Part shown: in pieces, positions 1 through 5,809 of the stretch
Numbering within the stretch: the first letter of the stretch is position 1
How the letters are laid out: every line of letters begins with the position of its first letter
IMG/VR virus record: IMGVR_UViG_3300049826_000052
Location: 1-23,608 of that record
Length of the DNA stretch: 23,608 nucleotides
Source: a virus
Direction: 5' to 3' (one strand)
The notes under the pieces: generated by a model
Seen by the model: only the letters and a program-made list of their open reading frames with translations
What the model was told of the DNA's origin: nothing
The model's database searches: none
Program-made: the position numbers and the translations under genes

Positions 1-204
1 TATATATATATTTTAATCAAAAAATGACGCTTTACTTATCTGTTTTATATCTATATCTATATATATATCACTAGATGATAAAGAGATGGCTATTAATAAA
101 AATACCTTACAAAAATAGTCAACAATAAAATAATCAAACCACAAAATAAAAAGTTTTCATATATATTTCCAATTTAGTATAACTCCCAAACAAAGGAGTT
201 AATC
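1..204. other. AT-rich non-coding leader
   Basis: No convincing gene lies here. The stretch is very AT-rich, with TA dinucleotide runs at 1-12 and around 46-69 and a short TATATC direct repeat between them. It ends in a promoter-like pair and a strong Shine-Dalgarno for the first gene. It may be an operon leader or a module boundary. The only ATG reading frame, at 24, encodes 16 low-complexity residues and has no ribosome binding site. Confidence 0.6.
154..183 (+). promoter_or_regulatory. Putative sigma-70-type promoter for the first operon
   Basis: TTTTCA at 154-159 (four of six matches to TTGACA) and TATAAC at 178-183 (five of six matches to TATAAT) are separated by 18 bases. They sit about 20 bases upstream of the first start codon, in the only sizeable gene-free stretch, ahead of a long series of co-directional overlapping genes. 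Such matches are easy to find in AT-rich DNA, so this is a plausible promoter only. Confidence 0.4.
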
Positions 205-333
205 ATGAATGTAAAAAACAAATTACTAATTATCCTAGCGGCTCTACTACTCGGCGCATGTTCTTCAAACAAGCAATTCATCAAAGACGGTGATTGTGAG
301 AAAATAAACGGAGGTTATGTATGCACCGTGTAA
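205..333 (+). CDS. Very small lipoprotein (42 aa)
   Basis: This 42-residue protein starts at an ATG preceded by a strong AAAGGAG. A short positively charged start (MNVKNK) and a leucine/alanine-rich segment end in the lipobox LLGAC, so signal peptidase II should cut before the cysteine and leave a mature lipopeptide of about 24 residues. Serine follows the cysteine, which by the usual +2 rule favours the outer membrane. The mature part has two further cysteines. Its end overlaps the start of the next gene, also a lipoprotein, by 13 bases, so the two are probably co-translated. Function is unknown. Small outer-membrane lipopeptides of phages include o-spanins and superinfection-exclusion proteins, but no inner-membrane partner is recognisable here. 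Confidence 0.7.
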   Translation: MNVKNKLLIILAALLLGACSSNKQFIKDGDCEKINGGYVCTV

Positions 334-839
334 TGTTCTTAGCAATCGCAGCATGGGCATTCTTTGCATTTACCGCTTGCGGAGATTCCACAGCCCCAAC
401 GGTTACAAGCGAGGATACGCCACGCGCCGAAATAACATGCGATGTGGACATGCACGTTAAGCAATTCACTATCGAAGCTCATAAACGATCCTTGGAGCTT
501 TCAATCAATCCAGTTGTTAAAGTAGTAACAAGAGACTGGTTCTTACACTCCAGCGGATGCAACGGTGCGAAAACTATTGCATGTGGTTGGGATAACAACG
601 TGCGGTTACTAGATACTTATTGGAGCGGCGCTTCATGCTATCAACGCGAGCAGACTCTATTCCATGAATTAGGGCACGCAATATTCTCCATGCCTCATGT
701 TCAGCCATTAGACATGATGCAACCATACGCAATAAGACAAGACATCTATAGCGATAACAGAGCTTCCATTTTAGATAGATTTTTCTTACGCGCCAGACTC
801 ACTGGCAGAAGAGCGACAAATGAAATCTGGCAAGACTAA
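321..839 (+). CDS. Lipoprotein with zinc-metalloprotease motif
   Basis: The 172-residue protein begins with a hydrophobic signal ending in a lipobox (FTAC, cysteine 20; Gly at +2), so it is predicted to be lipid-anchored, probably in the outer membrane. HELGH at residues 115-119 is the classic zinc-binding HExxH with its catalytic glutamate. It is followed by His126 and by MMQP at 132-135, which resembles the Met-turn of metzincins. The spacing from HExxH to the third histidine is one residue longer than the metzincin consensus, so family assignment is tentative. Four more cysteines (40, 80, 88, 106) could form disulphides in an exported protein. AACGGAGG precedes the start. Possible roles are altering the host surface, blocking superinfection or acting in lysis; none is shown by the sequence. 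Confidence 0.7.
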   Translation: MHRVMFLAIAAWAFFAFTACGDSTAPTVTSEDTPRAEITCDVDMHVKQFTIEAHKRSLELSINPVVKVVTRDWFLHSSGCNGAKTIACGWDNNVRLLDTYWSGASCYQREQTLFHELGHAIFSMPHVQPLDMMQPYAIRQDIYSDNRASILDRFFLRARLTGRRATNEIWQD

Positions 840-993
840 AAAACTAAAAGAGATATTCATTAACGAATACAAATGTGGAAGAAAAAAAGTAATTCACCAA
901 TGGCATTACACGTCTAAAAGAAAAGCTGAGAAAGCCAGAAACAAGTCTGCATTTTATCACCGCACTGTAATGTTCCGCGAGGTCAGACAGTGA
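820..993 (+). CDS. Small basic hypothetical protein (57 aa)
   Basis: ATG at 820, preceded by AGAAGAG, opens a 57-residue frame that overlaps the end of the lipoprotein gene by 20 bases and the start of the next gene by 4. The product is strongly basic, rich in Lys and Arg, with aromatic and histidine residues (for example HQWHY) and one cysteine. There is no signal or membrane segment. It fills an otherwise empty gap in a tightly packed operon, which supports it being real. A nucleic-acid-binding role would fit the charge, but I do not recognise the family. Confidence 0.6.
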   Translation: MKSGKTKKLKEIFINEYKCGRKKVIHQWHYTSKRKAEKARNKSAFYHRTVMFREVRQ

Positions 994-1202
994 AAAACAA
1001 CCCACGGTTAGAAGACCTAAAGCCAGGTATGAAGCTAGTCCACTCAGTTGGCAATAAAATCAACGGTAAAACTAAAGACACAAGCAGGCTTCAATTCTTC
1101 GAATGCGAAGTAATAGAAGTACAAACAGTAAACGTAAAAGTAAAATTCAGAGGCGGAGCAACCAAAACAGTTGCTCCGTGGAGTTTATGGTTGAACCACT
1201 AA
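990..1202 (+). CDS. Small hypothetical protein (70 aa)
   Basis: A GTG start overlaps the previous stop, with GAGGT upstream. The 70-residue product looks like a small beta barrel: an opening LEDLKPGMKLVHSVG-type segment is followed by alternating hydrophobic strands (CEVIEV, VNVKVKF) and a closing WSLW. That pattern recalls SH3-like or KOW-like folds, but this is only a shape argument. The following gene product has a similar opening (LNIGDKIKFV) and may be a related small barrel. No function is assigned. Confidence 0.6.
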   Translation: MKNNPRLEDLKPGMKLVHSVGNKINGKTKDTSRLQFFECEVIEVQTVNVKVKFRGGATKTVAPWSLWLNH

Positions 1203-1498
1203 ACATAGGCGATAAAATTAAGTTTGTCTGCGGATTTCTTGATGGAAATATTCTAGCAACAGTTCACAAAGTATTCCCAAACGGTAACTTAAGAGTAAAT
1301 TTTAAGCAGAAACCAAAGCATCTGGTGATTCACCCTCGCCAAATTACTCACAGGATAGTTAAAAAGAAGAAAAAAGCGCCAAGGAAGTTTTTTCTTGTAC
1401 TTAATCCCGATGGAACGATTTCTCACGGATCTAAATCCTCTGATTCAATTACCTTCCATGAATCCCAAACTCTTATAACAGTTCTGGAGTTATTATAG
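1187..1498 (+). CDS. Hypothetical protein with N-terminal beta barrel-like segment
   Basis: I choose ATG 1187, preceded by GTGGAG, over the upstream in-frame ATG at 1103. The latter would overlap the previous gene by 100 bases and adds a low-complexity basic extension. The resulting 103-residue protein has an N-terminal segment of alternating strands (IGDKIKFV, ILATVHKVF, NLRVNF), a highly basic linker (KKKKKAP, about residue 63) and a C-terminal part rich in Ser, Thr and Ile. The first part resembles the preceding small protein in layout. Function is unknown. The stop overlaps the next GTG by one base. Confidence 0.6.
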   Translation: MVEPLNIGDKIKFVCGFLDGNILATVHKVFPNGNLRVNFKQKPKHLVIHPRQITHRIVKKKKKAPRKFFLVLNPDGTISHGSKSSDSITFHESQTLITVLELL

Positions 1499-1968
1499 TG
1501 AAGCTAATTACCTTTAAAGAAATTCAGTCCTGGAATCCATGCTACTGCCCAAGTAAATACTTGCAAGAAAATTGGAAGGGGACGGCTCTGGACATTTTAA
1601 AAATGAAAGAGGTTCCTTTCAGGGACAGGCTTTGGGTGGTTTTAAGAGAAGAACTTTTAAGCGATAAGCTAATGCGTTTATTTGCCGTCTGGTGCGCTCG
1701 CCAGGTTCAGCATTTAATGAAAGATGAAAGAAGCATTGCTGCACTAGACGTTGCCGAGCGCTATGCAATTGGCAAGGCACGTGAAGAAGAATTGCGCCCC
1801 GCCAGGGCTGCTGCTAGGGCTGCTGCTGGGGCCGCTGCTGGGGCCGCTGCTTGGGCTGCTGCTAGGGCTGCTGCTAGGGATGCTGCTAGGGATGCTGCTT
1901 GGGCTGCGCAAGAAGAGAAATTAATTGAAATGATAGTTGCGGGAATAGAAACCGGAGACACAAAATGA
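1498..1968 (+). CDS. Phage protein with alanine-rich tetrapeptide repeats
   Basis: The 156-residue protein starts at GTG 1498, overlapping the previous stop. Residues 1-95 form a mixed region (LITFKEIQSWNPCYCPSKYL opening, then a helical part). A block of tetrapeptides of the form AAAR, AAAG, AAAW, DAAR and DAAW follows, about residues 101-137, and then a short charged helix. Similar alanine/arginine/tryptophan repeats occur in many phage proteins, sometimes named putative immunity proteins; that name rests on weak similarity. The block should form a long amphipathic helix. It is encoded by a 12-bp imperfect DNA repeat, so copy number can probably change by slippage. Function is unknown. Confidence 0.7.
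   Translation: MKLITFKEIQSWNPCYCPSKYLQENWKGTALDILKMKEVPFRDRLWVVLREELLSDKLMRLFAVWCARQVQHLMKDERSIAALDVAERYAIGKAREEELRPARAAARAAAGAAAGAAAWAAARAAARDAARDAAWAAQEEKLIEMIVAGIETGDTK
1798..1908 (+). repeat. 12-bp imperfect tandem repeat coding for Ala-rich tetrapeptides
   Basis: Units of the type GCTGCTxGGGCT run in tandem for about nine copies, in frame. They differ mainly at the first base of the Arg/Gly/Trp codon (AGG, GGG, TGG) and by occasional GCC for GCT or GAT for GCT. The period of 12 bases keeps the reading frame whenever a unit is gained or lost. Confidence 0.85.
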
Positions 1969-2180
1969 AGCTAATCATAGTATGCATAAGCCTTTACATT
2001 ACGGCATTTGGCCTGATTGCAGCAGGAATGGCTATAGAACGCGGATCATTTGCCAACACGCCAGAGTACCAAAAACGAATAGACGTTCTTAAAAAAAGCT
2101 GCATTAAAAGCTACAGAGATAAAGATGGCTTTACTAGATATTCGGGTTGTCGCCTGGGAGAAATAAATTATGAACAATAA
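1965..2180 (+). CDS. Small membrane or exported protein (71 aa)
   Basis: ATG overlaps the previous stop (ATGA) and follows GGAGACAAA. Residues 3-22 are hydrophobic with one lysine before them, so the protein is either anchored by one N-terminal membrane helix or secreted through a signal peptide. The remaining 45 or so residues are polar and charged, with two cysteines in the pattern KSC and SGC near the end. The size would suit an accessory lysis or envelope protein, but no spanin or holin family is recognised. Confidence 0.6.
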   Translation: MKLIIVCISLYITAFGLIAAGMAIERGSFANTPEYQKRIDVLKKSCIKSYRDKDGFTRYSGCRLGEINYEQ

Positions 2181-2895
2181 AATACACGAAGGCAATTTAA
2201 CGATATCCGAAGACGCAGAAATTGATTTTGATACCATAGCTGGATACTTAATAATAAAACCAGGCGCTAAATTAACGGCTGGCGCTCTAACTTCGGTCGG
2301 TGGCTACCTCGCCGTTTCCGGTAGTGCGAAGCTAGATGCTAGCGCTCTAACTTCGGTCGGTGGCAACCTCGCCGTTTCCGGTAGTGCGAAGCTAGATAAA
2401 GAATTGAAACACAACAAAAAATCATGGGCGATGGATTTTTCTACGCGGCTCAAATTTGAAATTAAAATCAAGGTTCGGAATGATTTCAGGAAAAACGGAT
2501 TTATTTTTGCCGATGAAATACTGGCGAAAATTGTTTCAGAAAAAACCATAGGCTCAAATACTGTTTACGAAACCATAATGCGAGGCAAAACTGCTTACTG
2601 CGTACAAAGCGGCGAGAAGTTTTCTCACGGCGACACAGTAGAAAAAGCAATTGAGGATTTACGCTATAAAATTGCGGATAGAGATCAGTCTGGCTTTAAA
2701 GAGTGGGCGCTAGAAAAAGAAATAAGCATCGACGAGGCAATTGAATCATACCGAGTGATTACTGGGGCTTGTGAGTTGGGCGTGAGGGAGTTTTGCGAAA
2801 GCATAAATATTCCCGAAAGCCTTACGGTAGCCAAAGTTATAGAAATAACAGAAGGCAGATACGGCCACGAGCAGTATAGGGAGTTTTTTAGATGA
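2170..2895 (+). CDS. Phage protein with beta-solenoid-like repeats and unknown C-terminal domain
   Basis: The 241-residue protein starts at ATG 2170 after GGGAG. Residues about 10-75 are a repeat region of roughly 20-residue units containing ALTSVGG.LAVSGSAKLD, the kind of short beta-helix or leucine-rich-like repeat common in phage proteins of unknown role. The last two units come from a near-identical 60-bp duplication. Residues about 80-241 form a separate mixed alpha/beta domain with YCVQSGEKFSHGDTVEKA, where the input often looks like a symbol or label lookup in other phage repeat proteins; no catalytic motif is visible. It may be a binding protein. Function is not known. Confidence 0.7.
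   Translation: MNNKIHEGNLTISEDAEIDFDTIAGYLIIKPGAKLTAGALTSVGGYLAVSGSAKLDASALTSVGGNLAVSGSAKLDKELKHNKKSWAMDFSTRLKFEIKIKVRNDFRKNGFIFADEILAKIVSEKTIGSNTVYETIMRGKTAYCVQSGEKFSHGDTVEKAIEDLRYKIADRDQSGFKEWALEKEISIDEAIESYRVITGACELGVREFCESINIPESLTVAKVIEITEGRYGHEQYREFFR
2282..2397 (+). repeat. Tandem duplication, 60-bp period, 55 of 56 bases identical
   Basis: Bases 2282-2337 and 2342-2397 are the same except at 2305 (T) against 2365 (A), which changes Tyr to Asn. The period of 60 bases equals one 20-residue protein repeat, so the frame is kept. The near identity at synonymous sites indicates a recent duplication or gene conversion. Confidence 0.95.
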
Positions 2896-3233
2896 GCAAG
2901 ATGGAAGAGATGGCGAAGGATCATTCAATTGAAGCATTTCCAATTCCTTGGGGTGAGCCACAGCACTCCGTAAACCGAATGAATGCCGTTGATTCATTTA
3001 TTTGTGGATGGAAGGCGTGCGAGAAAGAACACGAAGCCGTAGTTTCTATACTTAAAGAAGCTTTGGAGTTTTATGCAGACAGAAAAAGTTACTCTTTGGA
3101 TTACGACACAAGCAGCATGGTTTCACGCAGGGTTATTTTGTATTCCGATCAAGAGGAAATAAACGAATCAACGATTTTTGCAGGCATGCGTGCAAGAAAA
3201 GCACTAGCGCAAATAAAAAAGGGGGAAGAGTGA
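2892..3233 (+). CDS. Hypothetical phage protein (113 aa)
   Basis: ATG overlaps the previous stop (ATGA) after AGGGAG. The 113-residue product has no signal or membrane segment. Residues about 45-110 contain HEAVVSILKEALEFYADR, then a variable acidic stretch, then RARKALAQIKK. This helix pair, EALEFYA near the start and ARKALA at the end, is a familiar layout in small phage early or accessory proteins of unknown function. It lies in a cluster of such genes, so no role is assigned. Confidence 0.65.
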   Translation: MSKMEEMAKDHSIEAFPIPWGEPQHSVNRMNAVDSFICGWKACEKEHEAVVSILKEALEFYADRKSYSLDYDTSSMVSRRVILYSDQEEINESTIFAGMRARKALAQIKKGEE

Positions 3234-3571
3234 TGTTCTACAATTTTACGCTTTCAAATTTTGATAGAGGAAGAATTGTTGGGTTTAATTGCGGAGTAAT
3301 AAAGGCCAAAGAAGAGTTTGACCGCTGGAAAGATATATTTGAAAAAGAACTACAGACCAAAGTTCTAAAAGAATTTCCCGAACATTTTAAAATGCAGCTC
3401 AAAGTGGTAGATCGCGGATACCTTAGCCCAGTGGATTTCCACGGAGGACAAATTATTACCGCGCTTAGCGGAGAGATTGTTTCTTATGAGCTTCCAACAT
3501 TGTCTATGGCAATAATTCTTGAGCCAGTTAACAAGCGCATAATGATGCATGAGATTAAGGAGACAAAATGA
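3233..3571 (+). CDS. Hypothetical protein (112 aa)
   Basis: ATG 3233 is preferred over GTG 3230 because it lies 7 bases from a GGGGG ribosome binding site; only one residue is affected. The 112-residue protein is soluble with a charged N-terminal helix (KAKEEFDRWKDIFEKEL) followed by alternating strands (KMQLKVVDRGYL, FHGGQIITALSGEIVSYELP). It ends overlapping the lipoprotein transglycosylase gene (ATGA) and so is probably co-translated with it. I do not recognise it. Confidence 0.6.
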   Translation: MFYNFTLSNFDRGRIVGFNCGVIKAKEEFDRWKDIFEKELQTKVLKEFPEHFKMQLKVVDRGYLSPVDFHGGQIITALSGEIVSYELPTLSMAIILEPVNKRIMMHEIKETK

Positions 3572-4185
3572 AAAAACTAATAATAGCAGCGCTGCTGATT
3601 ACGGGGTGCGCGAGCGTTCCAGTGGAAGCTCCGAAGGAAGAAAAGCCAGCGGACGCGGTTGACATTGTAAGCACGGATAATTACTGGCCGAGCGCAGACA
3701 TGCTCATTGCAGCGCACATTGCCTTAAAGCAATACGGGAAAGACTTGCTTGCGTATGAGCCAAAGGACGCAAAAGAGTGGGGCCTTGGCGGTGATAAACT
3801 TGCGTATTACAGCAAGCTACTAAGTGCGATGGCCAAATTCGAAAGCGGCTACGATGCAAATCAAACTTACACAGAGAATTTTAAAGACCAGTGGGGAAAT
3901 CTTGTGCGCTCCGTGGGCATTATGCAGGTGAGCAGTGAATCTTGCGCAGGGTATTTGGGCAAGTACATCGCTGACAAAGACTTAAAGCTAAACGCAAACA
4001 ACTTAGCTTGTGCAGTAGCGATATTAAACAAGTGGGTGCCTAAGCATGGCGTAATCGCGCAGGGTAACGGACTTGGAGGCGCTATTTATTGGAGCGTCTT
4101 GCGTGAAAAGAACACGCAAAAAGGCGTAGGATCTACAAGGAAAGCAATCAAGGAAATGCTATGTGCAAAAAATGCAAAGAATTAG
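3568..4185 (+). CDS. Lipoprotein lytic transglycosylase (lysozyme fold)
   Basis: The 205-residue protein has a type II signal (MKKLIIAALLITGC, lipobox cysteine 14, Ala at +2), so it is likely to be anchored in the outer membrane facing the periplasm. Glu92 in FESGY and the later GIMQV at 117-121 are the hallmark of SLT/goose-lysozyme-type enzymes, with Glu92 as predicted catalytic acid. These cleave the MurNAc-GlcNAc bond of peptidoglycan. It is followed almost at once by an M15-type peptidase, so the pair probably forms the lysis set, though a virion-free lipoprotein hydrolase could also act in other envelope steps. AAGGAGACAAA precedes the start. No holin gene is recognised nearby. Confidence 0.8.
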   Translation: MKKLIIAALLITGCASVPVEAPKEEKPADAVDIVSTDNYWPSADMLIAAHIALKQYGKDLLAYEPKDAKEWGLGGDKLAYYSKLLSAMAKFESGYDANQTYTENFKDQWGNLVRSVGIMQVSSESCAGYLGKYIADKDLKLNANNLACAVAILNKWVPKHGVIAQGNGLGGAIYWSVLREKNTQKGVGSTRKAIKEMLCAKNAKN

Positions 4186-4367
4186 AGACAGCGAATGCGC
4201 TCCTCATTGAACGCATAGACAAGCTGACAGACAGAACAACAACGGAACAGCTATCTGTAGCACTCAAGAAAATATTTGCCCTAGTATCTCCAGGTAGATC
4301 ACAATTGGAGTGGGAGATATTCAAGATATGCAACTCACAATTGAAAATTTCAAAGACTCGAAAGTAA
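4161..4367 (+). CDS. Small coiled-coil hypothetical protein (68 aa)
   Basis: ATG 4161 follows AAGGAAATGCT and overlaps the transglycosylase gene by 25 bases. The product starts with a CKKC pair, then a heptad-like helix (ELETANALLIERIDKL) and a second helical part. No signal is present. It also overlaps the next gene by 40 bases. The long overlaps on both sides lower confidence, but without it the ribosome binding site and the gap up to the peptidase start would be unexplained. Confidence 0.5.
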   Translation: MCKKCKELETANALLIERIDKLTDRTTTEQLSVALKKIFALVSPGRSQLEWEIFKICNSQLKISKTRK

Positions 4368-4732
4368 AAGAACGCTTCGACCTACTACACCCGGAACTTA
4401 AATCAATAGCACTAGAGATGCACTTCTACTGCGCGGTTAACGTAATGCCTTTTGTTTTAACAGAAACCGCTACTTCACCAGAAGAGGACGCCTTGCTGCA
4501 GAGGAAATCGAAATCACACTCCGAATCACGCGCAATCGACATACGCACCAGAGACTGGCCTGATTGGTTTAGACTGAAATTCATCGCCGAGTTTACTACA
4601 CGCTACGGTGACATCGGCGCTATATCAAACACGGGACAGCGTAACTTTCTCGTGTATCATAACTCAGGCCACGGAGATCACATACACGCTCAACTAGATA
4701 CTACATTCGCCATAAAATCCGAGTTAACATAG
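4328..4732 (+). CDS. M15-type peptidoglycan peptidase (putative endolysin)
   Basis: From ATG 4328 the product is 134 residues; GTG 4310 would add six residues. Its key motifs are KSHSESRAIDI (His64, Asp71) and HGDHIH (His118, His120), matching the SxHxxGxAxD and HxH zinc ligands of the VanY/L-alanyl-D-glutamate peptidase family, although the usual glycine of the first motif is Ser67. Such enzymes cut the stem peptides of peptidoglycan. There is no signal peptide, so export would need a holin or another route. The size is typical of small M15 endolysins. Together with the lipoprotein transglycosylase just upstream it would attack both glycan and peptide bonds. Confidence 0.75.
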   Translation: MQLTIENFKDSKVKERFDLLHPELKSIALEMHFYCAVNVMPFVLTETATSPEEDALLQRKSKSHSESRAIDIRTRDWPDWFRLKFIAEFTTRYGDIGAISNTGQRNFLVYHNSGHGDHIHAQLDTTFAIKSELT

Positions 4733-4850
4733 ATGCATGCGCGGAGATCACGACGAATTATGCGGCATCAATAAATCAGAAGCCAAAAGCAAACGCCGAA
4801 GGCGTAGACGCTCACTTGCCAAAGTGCGTAAATAACTTCAAACTGTACTC
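4733..4850 (+). other. Short intergenic stretch with two hairpins and a possible tiny ORF
   Basis: This 118-base gap separates the lysis genes from the exonuclease. An ATG at 4737 opens a 32-codon frame ending at 4835, with a run of five arginines, but it has no ribosome binding site and I do not call it a gene. An imperfect hairpin (7 bp with a two-base bulge, loop TGCCAA) spans 4808-4829. It lacks a following T-run, so it is not a typical terminator. The next hairpin, 4845-4860, encloses the exonuclease start codon. Confidence 0.5.
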
Positions 4851-4860
4851 ATGCGAGTAC
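4845..4860 (+). promoter_or_regulatory. Perfect 6-bp hairpin with the exonuclease ATG in its loop
   Basis: GTACTC (4845-4850) and GAGTAC (4855-4860) are perfect inverted repeats around ATGC, so the start codon of the exonuclease would sit in a four-base loop. No Shine-Dalgarno is visible upstream of this gene. The arrangement could affect initiation; the effect is an inference. Confidence 0.45.
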
Positions 4861-5567
4861 TCCTTCTAGACATCGAGACAGCTCCAATCTTGGCCTACGT
4901 GTGGGATATATGGAATCAAAACGTAGGACTTAACCAAATCAAACAAGACTGGCACATATTGTCCTGGTCTGCTAAATGGCTAGATAAAACAAAAATTATT
5001 TACTTCGACCAGCGCAACTCTAAAGACATAACCAACGAAAAAGAAATACTTAGACCACTATGGAAACTTCTAGACCAGGCAGATATATTAGTCACTCAAA
5101 ACGGAATAAGATTCGACGCTAGAAAAATAAACGCTAGACTCATCCACCACGGCTTTAAACCACCATCATCATACAAACACATAGACACTCTTAAAATAGC
5201 AAAGAAACACTTCGCTTTTACTTCAAACAAGCTCGAATACATGGCCGATAAACTAAACGCCAAACACAAAAAACAAAAGAACGAAGGCTTCTCCCTCTGG
5301 ACAAGATGCCTAAACGGTGAACTAAAGGCCTGGAAAGAACTCGAACGCTACAACAAGCAAGACATCCTCGCACTCGAAGAACTCTATTACACCCTCTACC
5401 CCTGGGATAACAAAATAAACTTCCATCTACATACAGGAAAATGCCATTGCGGTTCGAACCAAATAAGAAAGAAAGGATTCGCTTTAACTGAAAAAGGAAG
5501 ATACCAACGCTTCCAATGCGGACAATGTGGCGCTGAACACAGAGACGGGATAAACTTACTAAAATGA
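4851..5567 (+). CDS. DnaQ-like 3'-5' exonuclease with C-terminal zinc ribbon
   Basis: The 238-residue protein has the exonuclease motifs of the RNase H-like DEDDy group: Asp7 and Glu9 in LLLDIETAP, Asp89 in QNGIRFDARK, and Tyr167/Asp171 in YNKQDILALE. These would bind two metal ions and remove nucleotides from 3' ends of DNA or RNA. After residue 190 comes a Cys4 zinc ribbon: CHC at 198-200 and CGQC at 223-226, a nucleic-acid-binding add-on. It resembles stand-alone phage exonucleases rather than a polymerase domain. The next gene overlaps it (ATGA). Codons ending in A or C are frequent, unlike genes further downstream. Its substrate is unknown; DNA processing or host nucleic acid breakdown are both possible. 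Confidence 0.8.
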   Translation: MRVLLLDIETAPILAYVWDIWNQNVGLNQIKQDWHILSWSAKWLDKTKIIYFDQRNSKDITNEKEILRPLWKLLDQADILVTQNGIRFDARKINARLIHHGFKPPSSYKHIDTLKIAKKHFAFTSNKLEYMADKLNAKHKKQKNEGFSLWTRCLNGELKAWKELERYNKQDILALEELYYTLYPWDNKINFHLHTGKCHCGSNQIRKKGFALTEKGRYQRFQCGQCGAEHRDGINLLK

Positions 5568-5809
5568 TGCTCTGGGCGACTAAAGACTCCTCCAATCAAA
5601 TATTCTCCCTTGACCCTCCAGAACAAGGCGACGAAGATAATTGGATCTTGCTAACCACAAGAGAAGTTCACTACAAAGACATGGCAAAAATGCTAGACAG
5701 ACAAGTTTCACAATATAATAAACAAGAAGACTATCGCGCCGCCAAAGTAGCAAAAGACCTAGCAGAAGAACTAAGACGCGCAGTCTACCAAAACACCACG
5801 GTTAATTAA
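5564..5809 (+). CDS. Small hypothetical protein (81 aa)
   Basis: ATG overlaps the exonuclease stop (ATGA). The product has an N-terminal region with NQIFSLDPPEQGDEDNWILL and a C-terminal charged helix (DYRAAKVAKDLAEELRRAV). No signal or motif is recognised. Its position between an exonuclease and the neck proteins, with overlaps at both ends (ATGA and TAATG), indicates membership of the same transcription and translation unit. Function is unknown. Confidence 0.6.
   Translation: MMLWATKDSSNQIFSLDPPEQGDEDNWILLTTREVHYKDMAKMLDRQVSQYNKQEDYRAAKVAKDLAEELRRAVYQNTTVN

Noticed and set aside
1-70. TA-rich repeats as a replication origin
   Set aside because: There are no iterons, DnaA-like boxes or adjacent replication genes. 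AT-richness alone is not enough.
1103-1186. Longer N-terminus for the gene at 1187
   Set aside because: The upstream ATG would overlap the previous gene by 100 bases and add a low-complexity basic tail. ATG 1187 has GTGGAG at good spacing.
1761-1961. Ala-rich minus-strand frame
   Set aside because: The GCT/GCC repeat is open on both strands. The plus-strand gene has proper overlaps with its neighbours.
1798-2397. Repeats as a CRISPR array
   Set aside because: The repeats are contiguous, in frame and without spacers; they encode protein repeats.
4737-4835. Tiny Arg-rich frame of 32 codons
   Set aside because: No ribosome binding site, no recognisable motif, and a length expected by chance. 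It is mentioned only as part of the intergenic stretch.
5218-5595. Open frame of 125 codons on the minus strand
   Set aside because: It lies opposite the exonuclease gene, which has intact catalytic motifs. The minus product is cysteine/arginine-rich, has no recognisable domain, and would be the only minus-strand gene. The long frame follows from the A/C-rich codon use here.
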